This document shows positions 43,424 to 51,335 of a stretch of 64,000 nucleotides of DNA, piece after piece. Origin of the DNA: Virgisporangium aurantiacum (lineage in GTDB: Bacteria; Actinomycetota; Actinomycetes; Mycobacteriales; Micromonosporaceae). Location of the stretch: assembly GCF_016863635.1 (NCBI RefSeq), contig NZ_BOPG01000045.1:124001-188000 (forward strand), written 5' to 3'. The notes below the pieces were generated by a model. It searched no databases. It worked only from the letters and a program-made list of their open reading frames with translations, and was not told the DNA's origin. Position 1 is the first letter of the stretch. Each line of letters begins with the position of its first letter. The position numbers were made by a program, and so were the translations under genes.

Positions 43424-44356
43424 TCAGGCCGGCGGGGTCCGGTCCGTCGCCAGCGCCGCGCGGATCCACGGCGGTATGTGCTCGGGGTCGCGGGGGAACC
43501 GTTCGAGTTCTTTCGCGCAGTCGGCCAGCTCGGGTGGCCGGCGCAGCTCGTCCCAGGACCACTTGTACTCGGTCGAGTACACGTCGGGGAACGTGACGTA
43601 CACGTCGAGGTACAGCCATGCGCCCTCGCCCGGACGGTACATGGCCGCGCGGAGTTGCCGGAACCGGTCGTCGATGTCGGGCGGTACGGCGACCGACGTG
43701 ATGCTGCCCGGCGCGATCGCGGACATCATCGTGCCGGCGGTGACGAGGTAGTCGCCGTACGCGACGACGCTGACATGGGCGCTCTCGAAGTGCGTCGGCA
43801 ACTCGTGCACGAACCGGTCGACCAGGGCATCGAGCAGCCGCTGCTGCTCGTGCGTGTCGAGCGGTTCCGGCGGTGGGGTCCGGCGCACCGGCGGCACCGG
43901 CGGCACCGGCGCGCCCGCGTCGCGCAGGTAGCCACGGAGCCAGTCCGGAACATGCTCGGGGTCACGCGGGTACCACTCCAGATCACGCACCCACTCGCCG
44001 GGTGCGATCCCGGGCTTCCAGTTCGGGTCGTGCTCGTCGTTGTAGATGATGCTGAGGTCCCGCCCGTCGAGCAGCAGCCGGGCCGAGAACCACGTTCCGC
44101 GCCCGGGGACGTACATGAGCTGCCGCAGCCGGCTCAGATGCTTCTGAACCAGGAAGGGAAAGGGCATGGCCCACGCGACCGTCGTATGTTCCCTGTTGAG
44201 CACCATGGCGGACAGGTCGCTGACCCCGATGACGAAGCAGGCCTTGATGTCGAAGCGTTTCCAGCCGGCCGGTGCGGTGGCGATCAGCTCCCGGCGGATG
44301 GCGTCGACCAGGTCCCGCTGCTCGTCTTCGGTCGACTGCTCGGGCACCGTGGGCAT
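43424..44356 (-). CDS. Tandem-duplicated YezG/DUF600-like (immunity-type) protein
   Basis: A 310-residue protein made of two similar halves. Each has a block with MYVPGRGTWFSARLLLDGRD or MYRPGEGAWLYLDVYVTFPD and an end LEWYPRDPEHVPDWLR or LERFPRDPEHIPPWIR. Single-domain relatives are often annotated as YezG-type immunity proteins against polymorphic toxins, but no toxin gene is seen nearby. It starts 6 bases after the stop of the MFS gene, on the same strand, so co-expression is likely. A proline-rich linker (VPPVPPVRRTPPPEP) joins the halves. Function not established. Confidence 0.65.
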   Translation of the reverse strand: MPTVPEQSTEDEQRDLVDAIRRELIATAPAGWKRFDIKACFVIGVSDLSAMVLNREHTTVAWAMPFPFLVQKHLSRLRQLMYVPGRGTWFSARLLLDGRDLSIIYNDEHDPNWKPGIAPGEWVRDLEWYPRDPEHVPDWLRGYLRDAGAPVPPVPPVRRTPPPEPLDTHEQQRLLDALVDRFVHELPTHFESAHVSVVAYGDYLVTAGTMMSAIAPGSITSVAVPPDIDDRFRQLRAAMYRPGEGAWLYLDVYVTFPDVYSTEYKWSWDELRRPPELADCAKELERFPRDPEHIPPWIRAALATDRTPPA

Positions 44357-44362
44357 CGCGTC

Positions 44363-45877
44363 TCATCTCTGGTCGATATGAACAACGGCAGGATAGCCAG
44401 GACCGGTGGCCGGTGCGCGGTCGGTGACCGGCGTGCGGAGGAAGAGCAGGGTGGCGGCGCCGGCGGCCGCGGCCAGCACGGCGCTCACCAGGAAGACGCG
44501 GTCGAGGCCGGCGGCGTAGGCGGCCCGCAGCACGTCGGCCGGTACGCGGTCGGCCAGGCCCCGGTGGCCGCCGCCGGTGAGGAGGCGGGCGGCCGCGTCG
44601 GGGTCCGGGAGCGCGCCGGTGGCGGCGAGAACATCGGACGCGCGACCGGCGATCAGCGTGGCGACGGCCGGCAGGGCGACGGCGAAACCGAGCTGGCGGA
44701 ACGTGTTCGACGCGCCGTTGGCCATTCCGGCCCGGTCGGGCGGTGCCGCGGCGAGGGCGGCCGAGGCGAGCACCGGCGTGCACAGGCCGACGCCGAGGCC
44801 GGTGACGCACAGGCCCGGAATCAGCGCCGCCCAGCCGCTGTCGGCGTCGACCAGCGTGCACAGTCCGGTACCGGCGGCGATGAGCAGCAGTCCCCAGCCG
44901 ATCGTGTGCCGGGCCGGGACGTGGTGCAGGAGGCGGCCGCCCGCGCCGGCGACGACGAACGCGACCACGGCCATCGGCGCGAGGACGAGACCGGTGCCCA
45001 TCGCGCTGAGTCCCAGCACCGTCTGGGCCCACACCGAGACGAAGACGAGGTTGGCGAACGCGGACGCGGTCAGCGCGGCCGCGCCGACCATCAGCACGGT
45101 GAACGCCGGGCGGCGGAACAGCCGCAGGTCGAGCATCGGGTCGGGACGCGACCGTTCGATCAGGACGAACACGACGCCCGTCACCGCGCCGGCGGCGAGC
45201 GGGCCGAGCGTCACGCGGTCGGACCAGCCGTGCGAGCCGGCCCGGATCAGGCCGTACACCACCAGGGAGACCGCGACGGTGAAGGTGGTGACGCCGGGAA
45301 GGTCGAGACGGTTGGACGCGCGCCCGGGCCGGCCGGGCACCGACAGCCGCGCCAGCACCACCGCGGCGACCGCGACCGGCAGGTTGACCAGGAAGATCGA
45401 GCGCCAGCCGACGTGCTCGGTCAGCAGGCCACCGAGGACCGGGCCGGCCGCAGCCGCCGCACCGTTGGCCGCGCCCCACACGCCGAACGCCACCGACCTG
45501 TCGCGGCCCGTGTAGATGGCGGTCAGCAGGGCGGCGTTCGTGGCGTACATCGCCGCACCGCCGGCGCCCTGTACGCCGCGCGCGGCGATGAGCATGCCGG
45601 TGCCCGACGCCAGCCCGCACGCCAACGAGGCGACGGCGAAGACCACCAGGCCGACGATGAACACCCGCCGGTGCCCGAGCCGGTCCGACAGCGAACCGGA
45701 CGCCATGAGCAGCGCGGCGAGCACGAGGACGTACAGGTCGACGGTCCACTGCAGGGCGGCGAACGACGAGTGCAGGTCGCGGGAGAGGGCCGGCACGGCC
45801 ACCGAGACGATGGTCATGTCGACCAGCAGCATGAACGTGCTCAGCGACACCGCGAGCAGGGGCAACCATTTGCGCAT
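44363..45877 (-). CDS. MFS multidrug exporter, DHA2 (14-TM) family
   Basis: A 504-residue transporter with about 14 hydrophobic segments. LLVDMTIVSVAVPALSRDL is the opening motif of the DHA2 family; GSLSDRLGHRRVFIVGLV is motif A; ALTASAFANLVFVSVWAQT and FRQLGFAVALPAVAT lie in the second half. It should export drugs or metabolites with protons. It is divergent from a double-AsnC regulator (gap 84 bases) that probably controls it, and is followed by the YezG-like gene. Confidence 0.92.
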   Translation of the reverse strand: MRKWLPLLAVSLSTFMLLVDMTIVSVAVPALSRDLHSSFAALQWTVDLYVLVLAALLMASGSLSDRLGHRRVFIVGLVVFAVASLACGLASGTGMLIAARGVQGAGGAAMYATNAALLTAIYTGRDRSVAFGVWGAANGAAAAAGPVLGGLLTEHVGWRSIFLVNLPVAVAAVVLARLSVPGRPGRASNRLDLPGVTTFTVAVSLVVYGLIRAGSHGWSDRVTLGPLAAGAVTGVVFVLIERSRPDPMLDLRLFRRPAFTVLMVGAAALTASAFANLVFVSVWAQTVLGLSAMGTGLVLAPMAVVAFVVAGAGGRLLHHVPARHTIGWGLLLIAAGTGLCTLVDADSGWAALIPGLCVTGLGVGLCTPVLASAALAAAPPDRAGMANGASNTFRQLGFAVALPAVATLIAGRASDVLAATGALPDPDAAARLLTGGGHRGLADRVPADVLRAAYAAGLDRVFLVSAVLAAAAGAATLLFLRTPVTDRAPATGPGYPAVVHIDQR

Positions 45878-45926
45878 GGCGGCAGCCTGCCGAGAGCGCC
45901 CGACTACCGGCGTCAACCGACGGCAA

Positions 45927-45955
45927 TTCGGCGGATTCCGACACGATGCTAGCGT
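45927..45955 (+). promoter_or_regulatory. Leaderless promoter of the double-AsnC regulator
   Basis: TTCGGC (45927-45932), a 17-base spacer and TAGCGT (45950-45955) lead to GTG 45962 after 6 bases. No ribosome-binding site is present. It lies 50 to 78 bases from the MFS start on the other strand. Confidence 0.4.
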
Positions 45956-45961
45956 GAGACG

Positions 45962-46936
45962 GTGGATCCACTCACGCTGGACGTCCTGGACCGGCAACTG
46001 GTCCACGCCCTGCAGATCGACGGACGGGCCGCGTTCAGCCGGATCGCCGACGCCCTCGGCACCTCCGACCGCACGATCGCCCGCCGCTACCGGCGGCTGC
46101 GCCTGGCCGGCGTGCTGCGCGTCGTCGGCCTGCCGCACGCGGCGGCGCTCGGCCACGTCGACTGGCTGGTGCGGATGCGCTGCGCACCCGACGCCGCCGT
46201 CCCGCTCTCGACGGCGCTCGCCCGCCGCGCCGACACGTCCTGGGTCACCGTGCTCTCCGGCGGCACCGAGATCACCTGCATCACCCGAACCCGCGCCCAG
46301 AGCGAGGACGGCGAACTGCTGCTGCAGAAGCTGCCCCGGACGCCCCGGATCACCGACGTCACCGCGCACTGCACGCTGCGCTCGGTGGCCGGCGTCAACG
46401 GATGGCCGGGCCGCACCGCCGCGCTGGGGCCGGCCGAGGTCGCGGCGCTGCGTCCCGAATGGTCCGAGACAACGCCGCCGACCGCGCCGGTCGCTCTCGG
46501 CCCGACCGATCACCACCTGTTGGCCGCCCTGGCCAGGGACGGCCGGGCGAGCATCCCCGACCTCGCCGCCGCGACCCGGTCCGCCGAGACGACCGTCCGG
46601 CGCCGCCTCGACGACCTGCGCCGCACCGGCGTCCTTTACTTCGACGTCGACACCGAGCCGCGGCTGTTCGGCTACCACGCCGAGGCGATGCTGTGGCTGA
46701 CGGTCGTGCCGTCGGCGCTCACGCGCGTCACCGATGCTCTTGCCCGGCATCCGCAGATCGCCTACGCCGCCGCCATGACCGGACCGGCCAACATCTCCGC
46801 GGCGGTCGCGTGCCGCGACCTCGGCGAGTTGTACGACTACCTGGCGACCGGCGTCGGTTCGCTGCGGGGCGTGTCCGCGGCCGAGGCGGCGCCGGTCGTG
46901 CGGCGGGTGAAGAGCGCGGGCGCCCTGCTCGTGTGA
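45962..46936 (+). CDS. Lrp/AsnC-family regulator, tandem-domain form
   Basis: A 324-residue protein twice the usual Lrp length. The first helix-turn-helix is VLDRQLVHALQIDGRAAFSRI and ALGTSDRTIARRYRRL; the second is HLLAALARDGRASIPDLAAA with SAETTVRRRLDDLRRTGVL. A ligand-binding half follows each (for example LGHVDWLVRMRC and HAEAMLWLTVVP). Such double regulators are frequent in actinobacteria and often control a neighbouring transporter. Divergence from the DHA2 exporter fits this. GTG at 45962 has a TAGCGT box 6 bases upstream. Confidence 0.88.
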   Translation: MDPLTLDVLDRQLVHALQIDGRAAFSRIADALGTSDRTIARRYRRLRLAGVLRVVGLPHAAALGHVDWLVRMRCAPDAAVPLSTALARRADTSWVTVLSGGTEITCITRTRAQSEDGELLLQKLPRTPRITDVTAHCTLRSVAGVNGWPGRTAALGPAEVAALRPEWSETTPPTAPVALGPTDHHLLAALARDGRASIPDLAAATRSAETTVRRRLDDLRRTGVLYFDVDTEPRLFGYHAEAMLWLTVVPSALTRVTDALARHPQIAYAAAMTGPANISAAVACRDLGELYDYLATGVGSLRGVSAAEAAPVVRRVKSAGALLV

Positions 46937-46945
46937 GTTGCTATT

Positions 46946-46975
46946 GCAGAGTGCACTAGTGCAGACTGCACTAGT
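46946..46975 (+). promoter_or_regulatory. Tandem 15-bp repeats at the PadR start, probable autoregulatory operator
   Basis: GCAGAGTGCACTAGT and GCAGACTGCACTAGT are adjacent direct repeats with one mismatch, and TGCACTAGTGCA (46952-46963) is a perfect palindrome within them. The second repeat runs into GTG 46974. PadR proteins bind dyads of this size near their own starts. Confidence 0.55.
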
Positions 46976-47579
46976 GAGGAAAGCGGACCGGGATCTGGTG
47001 GCGTTGACGGCGCTCGCCCTGCTGCTCACCGGGCCGCGGCACACGTACGAGATGCTGCTGCTGATCGAGAAGACCCACAAGACGTTCGTCGCCGGGCTGC
47101 CGCGCAGCCTCTACCACGCGGTCAACCGGCTGGTCGCCGCCGGCGACATCCGGACGGTCGGCGCGACGAGGGACGCCGGGCGGCCCGAGCGCACCGTCTA
47201 CGCGCTCGCCGACCGGGGCCGGGCCCGCCTCGACGAGTGGGTGGCCCGGCTGCTGCGCGAACCGGATCCCGACTCGACCCTGTTCACGGCGGCGCTGACG
47301 TTCGCCGGCTGCCTGCCACCGGTCACCGTCGCCGGTCTCCTCCGTGAGCGTCGCGGGGACCTGGACCGGCGGGCGAAGGCCGCGCGGTCCGCCCTGGCCG
47401 GGCTGCCCGACCTTCCCCGGATCCTGTTGCTGGAGACCGAGTACGAGGCGAGCCGGCTCGCCGCCGAGCGCGCGTGGGTGTCGCGGATCATCGCCGACCT
47501 CGACGCCGGACGGCTCACCTGGCCCGGAACGCCGGACGCCATCGCCGGTGTCGACCACCTGCTCGAGGAGCCGCCGTGA
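46974..47579 (+). CDS. PadR-family transcriptional regulator
   Basis: About 201 residues. VRKADRDLVALTALALLLTGPRHTYEML is the PadR winged helix beginning, with LPRSLYHAVNRLVAAGDI as recognition helix and GRPERTVYALADRGRARLDEW as the wing. A C-terminal helical dimerisation part follows (LLRERRGDLDRRAKAARSAL). GTG 46974 is chosen over upstream starts because it begins at the family boundary and the operator-like repeats lie just before it. The next gene (SRPBCC) is overlapped by GTGA, suggesting co-regulation. Confidence 0.88.
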   Translation: MRKADRDLVALTALALLLTGPRHTYEMLLLIEKTHKTFVAGLPRSLYHAVNRLVAAGDIRTVGATRDAGRPERTVYALADRGRARLDEWVARLLREPDPDSTLFTAALTFAGCLPPVTVAGLLRERRGDLDRRAKAARSALAGLPDLPRILLLETEYEASRLAAERAWVSRIIADLDAGRLTWPGTPDAIAGVDHLLEEPP

Positions 47580-47935
47580 AACTGCTGTACGAGGCCCACG
47601 CGACCGTGGACGCACCGGTCGGGTCCGTCCGTGCCCTGATCGACGACGGCTGGGTGGTCGACACGTTCCTCGGGGGCGGCCGAGGATACGTCGACGTCGA
47701 CCATCGGCCCGGCACCGTCGGCTTCCAGGGGCACTGGTGGTACCGCGGCGAGATCAGCGCCGAACCGGACGGGAGCCGCACCACGCTCACCTACCGCGTG
47801 TTCAACATCGCCCGCCGGTCCGCCTGGGCGGTGCCCATGGCGAACCGGTTCTTCATCGGTTACCGCGCAACGGTCCGCGACGGCGTCGCCGGCCTGGCCC
47901 GGCAGGTGGAGGACCGGCTCAGGACGGCAGGATGA
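47576..47935 (+). CDS. Small SRPBCC/polyketide-cyclase-like protein
   Basis: A 119-residue protein: KLLYEAHATVDAPVGSVRAL, GTVGFQGHWWYRGEI, GSRTTLTYRVFNIA, and a terminal helix RATVRDGVAGLARQVEDRL. This matches the helix-grip START fold used for ligand binding, but no catalytic set is clear. GTG overlaps the PadR stop, so the pair forms an operon; the protein may bind the ligand that PadR senses (inference). It overlaps the convergent amidase gene by 17 bases. Confidence 0.68.
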   Translation: MKLLYEAHATVDAPVGSVRALIDDGWVVDTFLGGGRGYVDVDHRPGTVGFQGHWWYRGEISAEPDGSRTTLTYRVFNIARRSAWAVPMANRFFIGYRATVRDGVAGLARQVEDRLRTAG

Positions 47936-49802
47936 GAACGTCGTCGCGGTTGACGAACATGATCCGGTGCCCGAACTGGATCTGGACGTACCTCGTCGCG
48001 CCGCGGATGACGGTCCAGTCGCCCGGAGAGGTGCCCGCGAACGTCGTGGCCCGGTAGTACTCCGACGGCAGGAGGTTGCCCACCGTGTACCGTTCGCCGG
48101 CCGAGAACGTGTACTGGAGCGGCGTCACGGCCTGGTACGGAACGCCTTCGGGGTAGGCGGCCTGCTCCGGGTAGGCCCGGCCGTACACGGGAACGGTGGC
48201 GCGGCCCGGTTTCGGCGTCACCACCAGACCGAACGACGGTGTGGCCGTCGGCGCGGAGCGCGGGTTGCGGAACCAGGCGACCTGTCCGAGGTACCAGATC
48301 GCGGTCCAGTCGCCCCGGCGGTCGGCCACCGCGAACCGTTGCCCGGCACTGGCCCGCGCGCCGTGGTCGGAGATGTCCATTGTGGACGGTGTCCCGTCCG
48401 GGTGCAGCCCGAGGTCCTTGACGAGCGGCGCGGTGTCGCTCGGCGCGCTGTGCAGGACGACCGCCGACGAGCCGCGCGCCGGGCACGTCCCGTCGGTGTC
48501 GCATCCGGTGAACCGCGGCTTGTTGGTCCGCAGGTCCGGGTCGATGACGACGGTGCCACCGCGCGGAACCACGGGGACGGCCAGCGGCGCGTGCAACAGG
48601 TCGAAGTAGTGGTTCCAGTCCCAGTACGGGCCCGGGTCCCAGTGCATGCCGCGCACGGTGGTCGGCAGCGTCCCGGGAACGTTGTCGTGCCCGATGATGT
48701 GTGTACGGTCGAGCGGGATCCCGTTGCGCAGCGCCAGATACCGCACCAGCTTGGCCGAACTGCGGTACATCGCCTCGGTGAACCAGGTGCCCTGCGCCGC
48801 GTAGCCCTCGTGCTCGATGCCGATCGCCTTGGCGTTGACGTACCAGTTGCCGGCGTGCCACGCGGCGTCCTTCGCCTTGACGTGCTGGGCGGTGTGGCCG
48901 TCGGCGGAGCGGATCGTGTAGTTCCACGACACGTAGGTGGGGTCCTGCACGAGCCGGATGGTGTCGTCGTACGAGGTCTCGGTGTCGTGGATGACGATGT
49001 ACTCGATCTTCTGGCGGGCCGGCCGGTCGCTCAGGTCGTGGTTGCCGTAGTTGTTCGGCGCGGGTCCGGTCTGCTGGTAGGGCGCCGGGATCCATTCGCA
49101 CGACAGGGTTACCGGGCACTCCACGCCGTCGCTCCGGGGGCGGGTCGGTGACCGGTGCGGTTCGACCCGGGTGGCCGCGAGGCGCAGCGGGTGGCCGTCG
49201 TCGGTGGTCCGGGTGACGCCCTCGGCGAGCACGGCGTACACCTCGTCGGCGAACGCCCCGTCGGCCTCGCCGACGCCCGGATAGCGGGCCACCGCGCCGT
49301 ACCAGTCGGCGGGGTCGGTCGACAGCGGCGCGCCGAGTTCGCGTTGGTACCGGGCGAGCAGCGCGGCGCCGCCCCGGATGTTGGCGGTCGGGTCGGTGCG
49401 CAGCGCCTGCGGGTCGAGGCCGGTCAGCGCGGCCGCGCGGTCGAGGCTCTGCGTCGCCGTGGTTCTCGGTGCGGGGGCCGGAACCAGGGCCGGCCGCGCC
49501 GCGTCCCCGCGCGGATCCGCCGCCGCCGGGCCGTCGGGCCGCGCGGTCGTCGATTGGACGTCGGTGAGGTGCATCGGTCCGTAACCCCCGACGGTGCTCG
49601 GGGTCCCGGCATTGGTGTCCCACCGCGACTGCAGATAGGAGACGGCGAGCAGCACGCTCTCCGGCACGTCGAAGTCCCCGGCGGCGGTGCGGTACGCCAG
49701 CTGGCGGCTGTCGGCGGGCGCGGCCATGGCCGGTCCCGGACCGACCGTGCCGGCGAGGAGGACGATCACGGCCGCGGTGGCGGTCCGGGTGGCTGCGCGC
49801 AT
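47919..49802 (-). CDS. Secreted N-acetylmuramoyl-L-alanine amidase (amidase_2)
   Basis: A 627-residue exported enzyme. Signal peptide 1-27 (VIVLLAGTVGPGPAMA). The amidase_2 domain (about 255-400) contains IEYIVIHDTETSYDD (zinc His), WNYTIRSADGHTAQHV, AWHAGNWYVNAKAIGIEHEG and IIGHDNVPG (second zinc His). Upstream lies a region resembling a glucosaminidase-like or unknown helical domain (SVLLAVSYLQSRWDTNAG); after the enzyme are SH3-like repeats (GQRFAVADRRGDW, LPSEYYRATTFAGTSPGDW). It cleaves the bond between muramic acid and L-Ala. AGAGG precedes the ATG. Confidence 0.9.
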   Translation of the reverse strand: MRAATRTATAAVIVLLAGTVGPGPAMAAPADSRQLAYRTAAGDFDVPESVLLAVSYLQSRWDTNAGTPSTVGGYGPMHLTDVQSTTARPDGPAAADPRGDAARPALVPAPAPRTTATQSLDRAAALTGLDPQALRTDPTANIRGGAALLARYQRELGAPLSTDPADWYGAVARYPGVGEADGAFADEVYAVLAEGVTRTTDDGHPLRLAATRVEPHRSPTRPRSDGVECPVTLSCEWIPAPYQQTGPAPNNYGNHDLSDRPARQKIEYIVIHDTETSYDDTIRLVQDPTYVSWNYTIRSADGHTAQHVKAKDAAWHAGNWYVNAKAIGIEHEGYAAQGTWFTEAMYRSSAKLVRYLALRNGIPLDRTHIIGHDNVPGTLPTTVRGMHWDPGPYWDWNHYFDLLHAPLAVPVVPRGGTVVIDPDLRTNKPRFTGCDTDGTCPARGSSAVVLHSAPSDTAPLVKDLGLHPDGTPSTMDISDHGARASAGQRFAVADRRGDWTAIWYLGQVAWFRNPRSAPTATPSFGLVVTPKPGRATVPVYGRAYPEQAAYPEGVPYQAVTPLQYTFSAGERYTVGNLLPSEYYRATTFAGTSPGDWTVIRGATRYVQIQFGHRIMFVNRDDVLILPS

Positions 49803-49878
49803 CCCAACCTCTATTCGATCGTGTGGATAGATGTTGATTGATGACCGGTGTTGTGATCCTCGCGGCATCGATCGGCGT

Positions 49879-49912
49879 CGTCAAGCCGCACCGTCAAGCC
49901 GCGCCGTAAACT
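49879..49912 (+). promoter_or_regulatory. 13-bp tandem repeats next to the UbiD-family promoter
   Basis: CGTCAAGCCGCAC and CGTCAAGCCGCGC occur in tandem at 49879-49904 and run into TAAACT (49907-49912), a -10-like box 9 bases before ATG 49922. A transcription factor binding on one face of the helix could use such repeats. No ribosome-binding site is seen. Confidence 0.4.
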
Positions 49913-49921
49913 CCTGCGCCT

Positions 49922-51325
49922 ATGGCCAAGGATCTCCGGACGTTCCTCGCGGACGTCGTCAAACACGACCCGGGCAGCCTCAAGCGGGTGACCGCGACCG
50001 TCGACCGCCGGTTCGGCGTCACCGCGTACGGCGCGTGGTACGACAAGCGCAACGAGTACCCGGCGCTGCTGTTCGCCGACGTCGCCGGGTCGTCACTGCC
50101 CTGCCTGACCAACCTCGTCGCCACCCACGACCGGATGGCGCTCGCGCTCGGCGTTCCGGTCGAGGTGCTGACCCGGTCGTCGCTCGCCGGGCAGGGCCGC
50201 GCGGGTCACGCGCCCGTCGAGGTCACCGGTGCCCCGGTGCAGGACATCGTGTGGCGCGGCGCCGACGCCGACCTGGGGCGCCTGCCGATCCCGGTCCACA
50301 ACGAACTGGACGGTGGCCCGTTCCTCACCGCCGGGGTCGCGATCATGCGCGACCCGGAGTCGGGCCGGCTCAACGCCGGGATCTACCGGCACCACGTCTA
50401 CGACGGCCGGCGGATGGGCGTGTGGTTCTTCGGTTCGCACGACGGCGGGACGATCCACCGGCGGTACGCCGCGCGGGGCGAGCCGACGCCGGTCGCGATC
50501 GCCGTCGGTCACCACCCGGCGTTCCTGATGGGCGCGGTGTCGCGGGTTCCCGGCATCGGCGGCGAGTACGAGGCCGCCGGCGCGTTCCTCGACGAACCGG
50601 TCGACGTCGTGCGCGCGGTGACCTCCGACCTGCTCGTCCCGGCGCGTGCCGAGGTGGTGATCGAGGGTCACATCCTCCCCGACGAGCGGGTCGAGGAGGG
50701 CCCGTTCGCCGAGTGGCCCGGTCACTACGTGGGCGGCGGGTCGAAGCCGGTCATCGAGGTCTCGGCGATCACGATGCGTCGCGACGCGATCTTCCAGGAC
50801 ATCCAGGCGTCCGGCCGGGAACACCGCCTGATGGGCGCCCTGCCCCGGATCGCCAGCATCCACGAGGCGGTGCGGCAGAAGGTGCCCGGCCTTCGTGCGG
50901 TCAACATCCCGCTGCACGCCCGGATGCACTGCTACCTCTCGATCCGCAAGGAGTTCGACAGCGACCCGACGCGGGCCGCGTTCGCGGCGTTCAACACCGA
51001 ACCGGAGAACCTGCGCGCCGTGGTCGTCGTCGACGACGACATCGACGTCTACGACGAGCGCGAGGTGGCCTGGGCGATCGGCACCCGGTTCGACGCCGCC
51101 GAGGACCTGCAGGTCATCCCGAAGTGGAACGGGCCGGGCGGCCTGCTGCCGACCAACTGGAGCTACGACGCCGACGGCGGCCGGACCCCGCGCCGGTCGT
51201 CCGCCGTGATCGTGGACGCGACCAAGCCCGCGCCGCCCGTCGTGTTCCCGCAGCGCGCCCGCGTGCCGCTGGACGCCGTCGCCGCGGTCGACCCGGCGGC
51301 GGTCGAGGACGTCACCTCCCTTTAG
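49922..51325 (+). CDS. UbiD-family (prenylated-FMN) decarboxylase
   Basis: A 467-residue UbiD protein. NAGIYRHHVYDGRRMG near residue 150 and RVEEGPFAEWPGHYVGGGSK around 258-275 contain the conserved Arg and the Glu-Arg-Glu-type residues used with prenylated FMN; FMGAVSRVPGIGGEYEAAGA precedes. The cofactor is made by UbiX, which is not in the window. The reaction is reversible decarboxylation of an aromatic or unsaturated acid; the substrate is unknown. No ribosome-binding site; a TAAACT box lies 9 bases before ATG 49922. The HAD gene starts 11 bases after its stop codon. Confidence 0.9.
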   Translation: MAKDLRTFLADVVKHDPGSLKRVTATVDRRFGVTAYGAWYDKRNEYPALLFADVAGSSLPCLTNLVATHDRMALALGVPVEVLTRSSLAGQGRAGHAPVEVTGAPVQDIVWRGADADLGRLPIPVHNELDGGPFLTAGVAIMRDPESGRLNAGIYRHHVYDGRRMGVWFFGSHDGGTIHRRYAARGEPTPVAIAVGHHPAFLMGAVSRVPGIGGEYEAAGAFLDEPVDVVRAVTSDLLVPARAEVVIEGHILPDERVEEGPFAEWPGHYVGGGSKPVIEVSAITMRRDAIFQDIQASGREHRLMGALPRIASIHEAVRQKVPGLRAVNIPLHARMHCYLSIRKEFDSDPTRAAFAAFNTEPENLRAVVVVDDDIDVYDEREVAWAIGTRFDAAEDLQVIPKWNGPGGLLPTNWSYDADGGRTPRRSSAVIVDATKPAPPVVFPQRARVPLDAVAAVDPAAVEDVTSL

Positions 51326-51328
51326 GCT
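51323..51328 (+). promoter_or_regulatory. Putative -10 box of leaderless HAD gene
   Basis: TAGGCT, which includes the stop codon of the UbiD gene, lies 7 bases before GTG 51336. No Shine-Dalgarno sequence is seen. Confidence 0.35.
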
Positions 51329-51335
51329 GCCGCTT

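Noticed and set aside
43424..44356. Toxin-immunity pair
   Set aside because: The YezG-like protein is immunity-like, but no toxin gene is found within 10 kb on either side.
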